From: Agapanthus africanus
Lineage: Eukaryota; Streptophyta; Magnoliopsida; Asparagales; Amaryllidaceae
Assembly: GCA_030015575.1 (NCBI GenBank)
Contig: JASDDO010000014.1
Location: forward strand, 165,015,911-165,079,910
Direction of reading: 5' to 3'
DNA length: 64,000 nt
Below are positions 1-9,752 of this stretch, one piece after another. Position numbers and translations under genes: made by a program. Position 1 is the first letter of the stretch. Each line of letters starts with the position of its first letter. Under the pieces are notes generated by a model. It was not told the DNA's origin, did no database searches, and saw only the letters and a list, made by a program, of their open reading frames with translations.

Positions 1-20
1 CAAGAGGAGACTAAATGGCC

Positions 21-60
21 GCGGAACCGCCGCATTAGCATGCTAATGCCGCGGTTCCGC
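21..60. repeat. 40-bp near-perfect palindrome in the copia-1 leader
   Basis: The two 20-nt halves are reverse complements except for one mismatched C/C pair. The centre is TTAGCATGCTAA with no unpaired loop. In the RNA of the minus-strand element it would form a strong hairpin, or a self-complementary dimer contact, in the leader. Confidence 0.85.
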
Positions 61-248
61 CGCGCTTTGATGGACTCAGGAGCACGGACTTCTCAGTAAT
101 TCTTAGAATCTCCTGCTGGGTTTTCTGCATATTTTTAATTCTAAAAAATCCACGATTTCAGAAAAAGTACAGAGAGCAAGTTTGAATTAGGGTTTCGGTT
201 CGATCGGACTTCTAACTCCGTCTACGCATCGCCTAAGGCTCTAGCTAG

Positions 249-259
249 GCTCTGATACC
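249..259 (-). other. Primer binding site, initiator Met tRNA
   Basis: The minus strand reads GGTATCAGAGC, the standard plant copia site complementary to the 3' end of initiator Met tRNA. The base expected to be T just before it is C. It lies two bases from the CA end of the LTR. Confidence 0.85.
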
Positions 260-261
260 GC

Positions 262-2466
262 TGTAGGGTTCCTAGGCACACTAATGAGGTCTCACAAGGC
301 ATCAACCATGCCAATTTCAAATTTTACAAGTGCCGAGAAACCCTAATACGGATCGTTAACTAGATTTTAGGCGAAACAAGCAACTAGTTAACAATTTAAC
401 TAAGTGAACGGAAATACAACCTTTGTAGATCCGGTCCTCCACCTCCATAGCTCCATGATGAAGTCTGCTTGCTGTCCAAATCGAATCCCGGGCTCTAGCG
501 TCGGCTTCATCGGAGAAATGGGCGGGCTAGGTCATCGACTACGATGCCGAAGATGATCTACGTCGAGGCATCACAAGATCAAGCTTCCACTTCACCAAGT
601 CATGAAACTTGTGAAGAAAACACCTTATACTACTTGGCAAGAGGTAGAGGATGAAGAAATAGGAAGTTGGTTCACTTTAGAATTGGATTTCTCACTCTTT
701 TTCTCAAGTTGCCATTGATGGAGGCAAGCTTTTCTTCTTGATGAAGATAAAGAAGAAGAAGATAGAATATGATGAGTATCATCCAAAAAGAATAATAAAC
801 ATGAATACTTATCATATCCTAACCTTGGTTAAGTGTAGAGAATGAACTAGGGTTAGTTTGAATGGTTAGGGTTAAGCATGAGACAAAATGGTCACTTTAG
901 TCAAAGCTTCATGAAGCTTCATGAACAAACAAAGAAAGCCACCATTTTTCTCATTATCATTTCCATAATAAATAAATAAATAAATAGATATGAAAATTAA
1001 AACCCTAATCATTTAAATAACCATGGTTTAATCTTTACACAAAATCAAGTAATCATGTATCATCAAACATGATACATACAAGTGCACAAAACTATATCAC
1101 ATATACAATGTGCACATCAAGTGAGAAAATCCAATTTAAGTGAACCAATACTAGTTAATGCAAAGTAATATATCAAATATATAATTATGCATTAAATCAT
1201 TAAATCAATACTTGATTCAACGATCCGGTCATATCGCATATAACCGACCAGTATCCAATGTATCGGCTTATCGAATCAATCCTCGATTCGATAACTAGGT
1301 TATATCGCATACAACCATTCGATACATTCATCGCGAGAATAGAATACGGTATCACATACACGCATTATTCTCGGTCCCGCACATATCTCATATGCGCTCC
1401 TATTTCGTTTCGCTTGAGCCAGGAAACCTCTGTGTAGGACTCTAAAGACTCGTCAATACGCCGGCAGCAGGTGATGATCATATCAAACACCCACAAGCCG
1501 CAAGCGGTCTGCTAAACGTAACGGCCACCCGGGTATTGAGCGATCAGAAGATCGACGAGCAAGCCCGCTCACACTCCTGTGAATCCAACCAGTAACACTT
1601 ACCGTACAGTCCGGTCTCGTCGTCTGATATATCGCATATCTCGCCTAGGGGTGGTAAACGTCAGACCCCAATAGCTCGATAAGTCGTGTCGATATGAGGT
1701 CTATAACAATTCGAGAAACTACTGGTAACACTTACCAGTAAATCTCAGCAACCCTGGCCAGGGATTTCCGGTTATAGCCAATCGAACACAGCGCAACATC
1801 AACTCCCTATACCGGGAGAGACGAATCCCCTCCTATCGCTCATTGCCTCCATGTGATTCGGGACTGTACCCAAAAGCCACCTTTTTGCACGCCCTCTTGG
1901 ACGTGGTATGATGGAAATCAAAGCACAGTGGGAATCACACAAGACTCTATGACGATCTCGGGTCAACAGACTACTCTGTACCAGTGTCACCGGAGAACTG
2001 CCATCTGACGTGAGGTATAATACCATCTGGGAGTTCTCGGCGAGTCCGTCCAGTGTACCCAGTCTCCACTGAGCACCCGTATAGCATCTCTGATGTCAAA
2101 CACCAATGGATATGGGATCATCCATCGCCCATCTGTATGGGTCGAGAAGGTATACGCTAGTCTACACTGGTATATCGATGCCCCGTCTCGATATACCCAC
2201 GACTAGGGACCTTGAAGGATGTACTTATGGACTACCATGTCCCCACTAGTATGATCCGCATCATAGTCTAGGTAGTCAAGTACACATCCTAAGGGCTTTA
2301 CCAACATGTAACAGAGAGACAATCAGTGTACACGTTAAGGTAAAGAGTAACCAGATAGCATACTATCATGTCGAGCAAGAAAGTCCTCCCTATATATGTC
2401 CAAGCATCCACTACTATATACATCCTATGTATAGTAATGGCCTCTAGGGCATACATATAACTAACA
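262..2466 (-). mobile_element. 5' LTR of copia-1 (2205 bp)
   Basis: On the minus strand it begins TGTTAGTTATATG (2466) and ends in ACCCTACA (262), followed by the primer site. The segment around 1430-1640 belongs to a block shared with all other copia LTRs here (3361-3540, 12950-13110, 18600-18780, 20300-20500, 28100-28300, 43640-43820). The outer flank at 2467 is the interior of another copia LTR, so this element is a nested insertion. The candidate 5-bp target copy on this side is GATGG; its partner is outside the window. Confidence 0.85.
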
Positions 2467-4410
2467 GATGGTGTACGGATCGGCTTCACCCCGTCGTTTC
2501 CTTGCGCCGAAGATTGATCCACCCGAAAGCTTCTACCTTTGGCTTCTTCTTCGAGCTTTGAAGAAACTAGTTCACTCGGTTTGCTAAACCTTATGAACTA
2601 GAGTGAGTAGAGGAGAGTGTGTTGGGATTTTTCTCTATGGTTCTTGCTTCTCAACACATGAGACAAGTGAACCATAGACTAGAGAGAGAGGGAGAGCAAG
2701 AGGAAGAAGGTGAGAGCTCAAGCCAAGAGAGAGAATGGAAATGATAGAATGAGCAAGACTTTTCTCTCTTGGCTCTCATAATCCAAAGCCATCATAACAA
2801 GTCATAGCAATCAAGTATTATGTGATGGTTTAAGTCAAAATAGCCATATCATTTCATGCACTCATTTTGCATAAGATAAACAAGCAAGCAAAAAGTCTTT
2901 GCCATGAAATGATAGCTATTGTCATGATGATGGTCAACTAGTCCAACCTAGTCAACCGGTCAACAAAGTCAACAAGTCAACAAAGTCAACCCCTCAACAA
3001 CCATGTCACCATAATACTTAATTAATATTATTGTTAATGATGTTTCATATTCTCATTAGGGTTTAGCAAAAAGTCAATAGTCAACAGTCAACAACCCTAA
3101 TGAGAATCCCATGCCTCTGTCTCTCCGTCAACTGTGCATACACACCCGCATCCGCGTTCCGAGGAACACGAATACATACGAGATAAAACCAATCCCAAAA
3201 CGTACACTAGGATCTGGCTTAAACCAAAGCCCGCTAGTGTTAACTGTCCGGACACTAAACGTGCACAAGTGCATGGATGTGACCGAACCCTGTCGCAAAA
3301 CCATGCGACCTGTCGCAAAACCATGCGACCTCTACTCTTTTTCCTAAAAGCGAATAGCTTTCTGTGTGGGACTCTAAAGACTCGACACTACGCTGGCAGT
3401 GGGTTTAACCACAGACCGCAAGCGGCACTAGCTGTGCGTAACGGTCCCCAGGTAGATGCCGACAAGAAGACTGACGAGGTGAAACCCATCTGAACTCCTA
3501 CTGAGCCTGAATGTGACAGTCTCCGTACAGTCCGGTCTGTTCGTCTGATACATCGCATGGAGGGCCTAGGGGGCGGTAAACGTCAGTCCCCTAATAGCGG
3601 TACAAGTCGTGTCGGAGTGAAGCCCAGAACATCCTGAGATAACACTGGAAACCTACCAGTATATCTCGCTTGCCCTGGCCAGGGACTACTCATGTAATGG
3701 CTTTCCTAGACACAGCGCGATGTCAACCCCCAATACCGGGAGAGACGAATCCTGTCTAACCGTCACTGCCTCCAAGTGCTTCGGGACTGCACCCAACTAC
3801 TACCTGTTTGCACGACTCCTTTGAGCCGTGGTAGGGTAGTAATCAAAGTACAGTGGGAACACACTCGAGGTGAAGTGACAGTGTCAAGTCAGCGGACTAA
3901 GCTGTACTCATGTCACCTGGGAACTGATAACTGACGATAGGTATAATACCAACCAATCAGTTCCCGACGAGTCCTGTCCAGTGTACTCGTAACCAAACGA
4001 GCACCCGCATACTATCTTAAGTACGACGTACTGACGGCTGTGGGACAGACCGTCTCCTCTGCTGGGATGAGAAGCGCATGCGCTAGTCTACTCCGGAGTA
4101 TCGATGCCCTGTCTCGATAGTCCAGCGACTAGGGACCTGCATAAGGATGTGCTTATAGATTACCCCGCCCCCATTAGTGTGACTGCCATCACAACGCTGG
4201 TAATCAAGCAAAGATCCTAAGGGCTCCACTAATGTGTATAGGTGATATACTAAAATAAACACATGTACACATTGAAGTAGAAACAAACCAAGTAGCATAC
4301 TACTATTTTGAGCAGGATTGTATATACAACTGTGAATATCCCAAGCTTCCATTAAGTAATATACAAACTAGTATGATACAGTAATGGCCTCTAGGGCATA
4401 TACACTAATA
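2467..4410 (-). mobile_element. Copia LTR-2, 3' part lost to the copia-1 insertion
   Basis: The 5' edge on the minus strand is at 4410 (TATTAGTG, where TGTTAG is expected; one transition in the terminal dinucleotide). It runs leftward to the copia-1 insertion point. The stretch near 2490-2530 (GCCGAAGATTGATCCACCCG) matches a site about 260 nt before the end of the LTR at 42779-44880, so roughly the last 200 nt lie beyond copia-1. No polypurine tract lies outside 4410; the flank is chromovirus integrase. It is therefore a solo or 5' LTR inserted in G1. Confidence 0.8.
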
Positions 4411-5523
4411 GGCGGAACATCAGAGGACAGCAGGGCTGCTGCAACCACTTTCGATACCAGAATGGAAGTGGGAGCACATTACCATGGATTTCGTGACGGC
4501 CTTACCATGGAGCCCTAGGGGCAATAACGCCATTTAGGTTATTGTCGACCGCCTCACGAAAGCTGCACACTTCCTACCATTCCGAGTGGGACAGTCAACA
4601 GAGTCACTGGCAGAGAGATACATGCAGGAGATAGTGCGACTTCACGGAGTCCCGGTCAGCATTGTATCAGATCGAGACACCATATTCGTTTCGCACTTCT
4701 GGAGGAGCTTACAGGAGAGTTTGGGTACCCGCCTCAAGTTCAGCACAGCTTATCACCCGCAGACGGACGGACAGTCCGAGCATACGATTCAGACGCTCGA
4801 GGATATGTTGAGAGCCTGCATGTTGGATTTTCAGGGTTCCTGGGAAGATCATCTGCATCTAGTCGAGTTTTCTCATAACAACAGTTACCAGGCTAGCATC
4901 CAGATGGCTTCTTTCGAAGCACTTTACGGACGGAAGTGTCGATCCCCAGTTTGTTGGGATGATGTAGGAGAACGAAGACTACTGGGTCCCGAGCTCATTG
5001 TTCAGACAGTCGACAAGGGCCAAATGATCAGGCAGCGCATTAAGACGGCTCAGGATCGACAGAAGAGTTGGGCAGATACCAGCAGGAGAGCGTTAGAATT
5101 TGAAGTCGGAGATCACGTGTTCCTGAAGATTTCCCCTACCTGTGGAGTTATCAGGTTCGGAGGTCACGGGAAACTCAGTCTCCGTTTCATCGGACCTTTT
5201 GAGGTGCTAGAGCGAGTAGGAGAGGTGGCCTATCAACTTGCCTTGCCTCCATCGCTAGCTGATGTGCACAATACCTTTCACGTGTCACAGTTGTGGCGTT
5301 ATGTTCGGGATGAGAGCCACGTTCTGGACTATTCGGAGTTAGTTTTGGGTACCGATCTATCATACGAGGAGCAGCCCACTACCATCCTAGACCGCAGAGA
5401 GAAAGTGCTGAAGAATAAGGTCATTCCGTTAGTCTGAGTGTCTTGGGGCAGTCGTTCCCTAGGAGAATCTACCTGGGAGCGGGAGGAAGATATCCGTGCA
5501 CGTTTTCCACATCTCTTTGTTTA
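4411..5523 (+). pseudogene. Chromovirus (Tekay-like) integrase and chromodomain, 5'-truncated, element G1
   Basis: Integrase joins retroelement cDNA to host DNA; the C-terminal chromodomain-like module is thought to guide it to chromatin. The frame enters at 4412 with the linker after the zinc finger ([13 protein letters not shown]). The catalytic core carries [19 protein letters not shown] and AYHPQTDGQSE, the expected D, D and E positions. A GPF/E-type module (FIGPFEVLERVGEVAYQLAL) and a chromodomain-like tail (LDRREKVLKNKVIPLV to STWEREEDIRARFPHLFV) follow. A TAG near 4534 replaces the Trp of a conserved [10 protein letters not shown] motif, and a TGA at 5435 interrupts the tail before the natural stop near 5521. 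Everything upstream was displaced by LTR-2. The same region of G3 (56560-57600) aligns throughout. It is inactive. Confidence 0.93.
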
Positions 5524-5570
5524 GTACTTTGTTTCATTGTATTCTTGTTAAATTTCGAGGATGAAATTTT

Positions 5571-5586
5571 TGTAAGGGGGGTAAGA
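5571..5586 (+). other. Polypurine tract of G1
   Basis: TGTAAGGGGGGTAAGA lies directly before the TG of the 3' LTR, in the usual place for plus-strand DNA priming. It follows the end of the integrase frame by about 50 nt. Confidence 0.85.
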
Positions 5587-8019
5587 TGTAAATCCCCGTT
5601 CCTATCTATAAAATTTTTTCTATATTTTTCCTAGTCCCCCGATTGCTTCCCTATTTTTCCTCGTAATCGTGAAGGTATTTTGTTTGCTCAAGTGTTACTA
5701 ATTGTTTCTTCTAAACCCTTAAAATCAAGCCCAAAAGAAAAATTTAATTTAAATTAAAACCTTAAAAATTCTTAACTCCTCCAAAACCCATGCCAAACTC
5801 CTCGCCACCAAGCTCCAAACCCTACACACCACCCTCGCTGTGACCATCGCCGGAGCAACCACCGCCGACCCCAGCGCACTCACAGGAACTTCCCAGCACC
5901 ACACTCCGCCTCCAGCGATCGCGAGACATCTCCGGGCAACTCCGACGACGAACCCGAACGCGAGCCGAGGCCGCGAATCCAAACCGTGCCGTTTGTCGCG
6001 CGTTCGTGCCGTTGCCGCTGTCGTGCGTCGCCAAAGCATCTTCAGGCAAGTTATCTACTTGCTTCATGCTAATTGTTTTAATAGAACTTGAAATACTGTT
6101 AAATTCCACATGAACATTTAGTGCGACATGAAATAGTGTATGTGTCCGATGCAAAACTCGAACAAAAACCTTTCTTTAAACTGACAGAAATTGATCGTAT
6201 AATATGGCCCATGTGATAATGAACATTGTGTAGGAATTTGACTGAAAAATATGATTGTTATTGGCTTAAACGAGCACCCCCAATTACACCCGTAAAAACT
6301 GGGAAATTCCTGCACCTGAAACTTGTTTAAATCACAATTAATTGTGTACATATTGAAATGATGCGTTCGAGGGCTCAAATCGAAGCCGACTCGACGACCT
6401 GTAATCCTATACAAGTTCTTAATTGTTTCTGTACTGAAATTATGACGATAATTGGTTCGGAGAGCGGCTCTGGACTGCAGTCCAGAGCAGCTCCGGCTGT
6501 TGGTTTCTATCTCGTAATGCTCACTACCTTGTTGCCTGAATTTGTATGTTGCGGAACCCTACACTTTATTGAAGATGAATCTGTTATATAAATAACTCAA
6601 GTGATTTCACACCCTTTTATCATCGTTTACTATTTAATCTGCAATTTAAAAGAACAGGGCGTATAGCAGTCCCGAACAGAAACAGAACTGATACCATAGT
6701 GTTGAACAGTGCATAACTTCTGATGTAGAGATGCGATTGAGAATATGTCTAGTGCGTTGGAAACCCTATTGAAAAATATAAATTTCATTCAACTGTAGCG
6801 TCGCTAAATTCTGACCCCAACTGGGTGAAAATTGTGCCACGAAACGGACGTTCAGTTCAGAAACTGAATTTCCTGCAGCGAGCACTTAAATTGAAACGGC
6901 TGTAACTTGAATACCAGAAATCCGATTGTACTGAAACCAATTTTTATGAACTTCCGACAGAGTATACTTGTTACCGTATTTGTATCATTTCACTGAATTC
7001 TGAACATATGAATTACTGCAATTTTTGTAAGCTTATGACGTGCATAATAGTTCATATTACACGCGACTTGTTAACTGCATAAATGTACATACCTTACCCA
7101 ACTGCCATATACATAGTGATAGTGCGCGTTATTATTCAGTGGACATTGCATTATCGTGCGTGAATGGTATTGATTTAGGAGTGTCAAGTACGCCAATGGA
7201 AAGGTGAATGATTCGTGACAGTGATTAATACAGTGAACAGTGACAAAACCGTGTTATTGGTGTATACTTGTACACGACTAAATCATAATTATCAATAGTG
7301 TAAATCTGGGGAAAAAGGGGAAATCGAAGTGGAAAGAGCATCGTATTTAGCTTGACCGTGTTTTAGAGGATGATCATTCGAACAGTGATTCTTATATATA
7401 TTAGGTAGGATCTAGCGATCCGGCTGACAGGGTTATGTCCCGGGCGTGTGGGCCGTTGTCTCGAGTATGTACGAGACTCCCGTTAAACATGATCCTCCTT
7501 TCCACTATTCGATTTCAAACATGACTTAGAGACCGATAGGGACACAAATCTACTTTGCATCATTTAGTGACATAGTGATTATCCGCATTTTACTTTCACT
7601 GTTATTACCTTATTTGCCCGTGTCATGTCATTATTATAATATTGCTATTACGTCGCTCTGACGACCTGAGTATGCATGCTCAGACCTCGAGGAAGAACCA
7701 GCGCAGGAGTCGGATTTACCTTTCGAGTTAGTGGAGATCTAGTCTGGAGTAGCTCTTTCTTCTTTTCTGCTTTCCCTAAGGAGATTTTGTACTCGAACTT
7801 GGTTAGTAGTTCTTTTCTGGTTTATTTATAAATTGTGAACAATGAACTTTGATGTAATAGTTTAGTGATGTATTTTCTTTACTTCTGTGCTTTGTTTACT
7901 AATTACCATGTAATGCTAGAAGCCGAAGTGTGACTACGGCGGGATTATTCCTTGATCGTAGGAGCATGGCTGGTCTAGTCATCTCTCGTTTTCCGTATTT
8001 TGGAAAGCGGGACGCGACA
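5587..8019 (+). mobile_element. 3' LTR of chromovirus G1 (2433 bp)
   Basis: It starts TGTAAATCCCCG after the polypurine tract and ends GGGACGCGACA at 8019. The last about 120 nt (CCGTAGT, ATGGCTGG, CGTTTTCCGTATTTTGG) recur inverted at 51116-51230, identifying a second family member. A GC-rich stretch (5800-6040) yields long but spurious reading frames. The right flank (8020 on) is unrelated AT-rich DNA; the left target copy is not available. Confidence 0.88.
6467..6488. repeat. Perfect 22-bp palindrome in the G1 LTR
   Basis: The core CTGGACTGCAGTCCAG is extended by GCT/AGC on each side. The identical 22 bases occur at 52497-52518 in the diverged G2 LTR. Confidence 0.9.
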
Positions 8020-9066
8020 TAAAATTTATGTAGAAAAATTAAAGTTAAAGTTAACAGGGTTTTTTTGACGAAAATCTTAAAGGGGCTTAAAATAATATAT
8101 CTTATTAGTTTACGGAGGGTAAAAATCAAATACCAAGTTTTGAAGGGTTAAAAGGAATTTTCTATGTTTTGGAGGGCCTACGAATAAAAAAACACTTCCA
8201 TAGTTTACATAATTTAAACATTAAGGTGAATCCCAAACATACAAGAACAAAAGGGATGGGATTTTATTTTTGTATTTTCTAGAAGTGTATATAATGATAA
8301 ATGGCATCAATATTATCTAAATTATATAGAAAATGATAGGACTTTTCAACATAACATACATAAAACATAAATTTTTTAAGGTACTAAAAGAAATTATACA
8401 GAAAGAAGTATAAGAAATTTAAGAACAATATGAGAAATATTAGAAATTGATCATTATTCAAGAAGAATAACAAATCTACACAAAAAATTTAAAAAGTTAA
8501 ATTAGAAAATTAAAAGTAACTTTTTTATATTATCTTTTATGTTGATGTAGTATTTGATTGAAAAAAATAGTAGAAAAAGGATTTGTATCCCGACTATTAT
8601 AACCACAAAATTTGAGTGGCCCCAAATTGATTTTAATTTGATGGTCTAACATAGTCACAAATAACGCCACATCAGAGGAAAAAAAATTAAATGTAAAATT
8701 TTCTTTAAGAAATATTTTATAGATACAATTATCAAGTGAATCAGTTATAATTGTATAATCATCTCTACTGATCATAAATAAATATTAGATCATTATGAAT
8801 CATTTTGAAACCAAATTAAACACTCCCATCATATAAGTTTTAATCTACTCTATTTTTTTTGAATTCAAGTTAAAAAAAAACAACATAATTTCTATTTGAA
8901 CACATACATCTTACACGCAAGATAGTAGTATATTATGATGAAAAAACTTAAAATTGAAATTAATAACAAGTATTTAAATAAAAGATTTATTAGGGAGAAG
9001 TTTTAGATTTTCTTATACACAAGAAATTTATTTTAAAATATTTTTTGAATTTTAAATTGAAAAGCT
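8020..9066. repeat. AT-rich non-coding DNA containing repeat R1 (8194-9066)
   Basis: No credible gene is seen. From about 8194 (CATTAAGGTGAATCCCAAAC) to about 8570 it matches 32005-32365, and 8983-9060 matches 49590-49675, in the same orientation. It therefore behaves as an uninterrupted copy of a dispersed repeat that the CACTA complex has split elsewhere. I do not recognise its class. Confidence 0.6.
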
Positions 9067-9752
9067 TGATATGACGGCTCCTTAATGATTGGAACATGTG
9101 GCCAATGGAGAAATCTAAAAAGATTCCCTGAGGATATTTTGAATAATAAAATTTCAGAGCTGAGCTCTGCTTCATCAAAATGGTATAAAATACCAAAAAT
9201 TCCAAGAAGTCCAAAAGAGGATTTGACATTAAATTGCCAGAGCAAAACTCCGATCCCCAAAGATTTTTTTTAAGATCAAAACTAAGTTCTGTGAAAAATC
9301 GCCAGAGCAAAACTCTGATTAAAATCTCAAGAAAATTCCCCAAAAGGAAAAAGATCTAAAAATCAGAACTAAGTTATGGGGAAAATTATCAGAGCAAAAC
9401 TCGGTTAAGTTAAATCTTCAAGAAAATCCCCAAAGGAGAGAAGCCGTTAATCAGAACTAAGTTCTGTTAGAGCTAAGCTCTATAATAATTTTCTAAAAAG
9501 AAGACTCTTACCAAAGAAATTTTGGCAGAGTAGGTCTACAATGTAGATCAAGAAAACAGAGCTAATCTCTAATGAAGAATAAAATTCTTTAAAAAAAGAT
9601 GAAAGCACAGCAGTCACCTAGGGCTCTAAGCCCTATTTAAAGGGATGGGGGTCGGTTCAGATTCCTCGAATCCCAAGACAGATCGAATGGCCCAAAGTTG
9701 TACACCGTTGCACTTACGTGTAAGCCACGTGAGAACAACGACGGGGGGCATT
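9067..9752 (+). mobile_element. 3' internal end of H element H1, truncated on the left
   Basis: Non-coding and composed of short palindromes (CAGAACTAAGTTCTG, AGAGCTAAGCTCT, CAGAGCAAAACTCTG). It ends in GACGGGGGGCATT immediately before the TG of the H1 LTR, which places it upstream of a 3' LTR. No gag or pol sequence is visible. The left limit is taken from the loss of R1 similarity. Confidence 0.55.
9742..9752 (+). other. Polypurine tract-like sequence before H1
   Basis: CGGGGGGCATT abuts TGTTCCC at 9753. The same GCATT directly precedes H4 at 44881-44885. From memory, GGGGGGCA-type tracts are common in Tat-lineage plant gypsy elements; that assignment is an inference. Confidence 0.6.

Larger units (their letters stand above)
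1..261 (-). mobile_element. 5' leader of a minus-strand Ty1/copia element (copia-1), running off the left edge
   Basis: On the minus strand this follows directly from the LTR at 262-2466. It begins with a primer binding site at 249-259 and continues as untranslated leader. No open frame is seen. The gag-pol body would lie to the left of the window. A 40-bp palindrome at 21-60 lies about 190 nt downstream of the primer site. Confidence 0.8.

Noticed and set aside
2298-2522. 74-codon minus-strand frame spanning 2466
   Set aside because: It crosses the copia-1/LTR-2 insertion border, so it cannot be a conserved gene.
5749-6154. Overlapping GC-rich frames on both strands near the start of the G1 LTR
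   Set aside because: They lie wholly inside an LTR, in a locally GC-rich stretch, with no family features.
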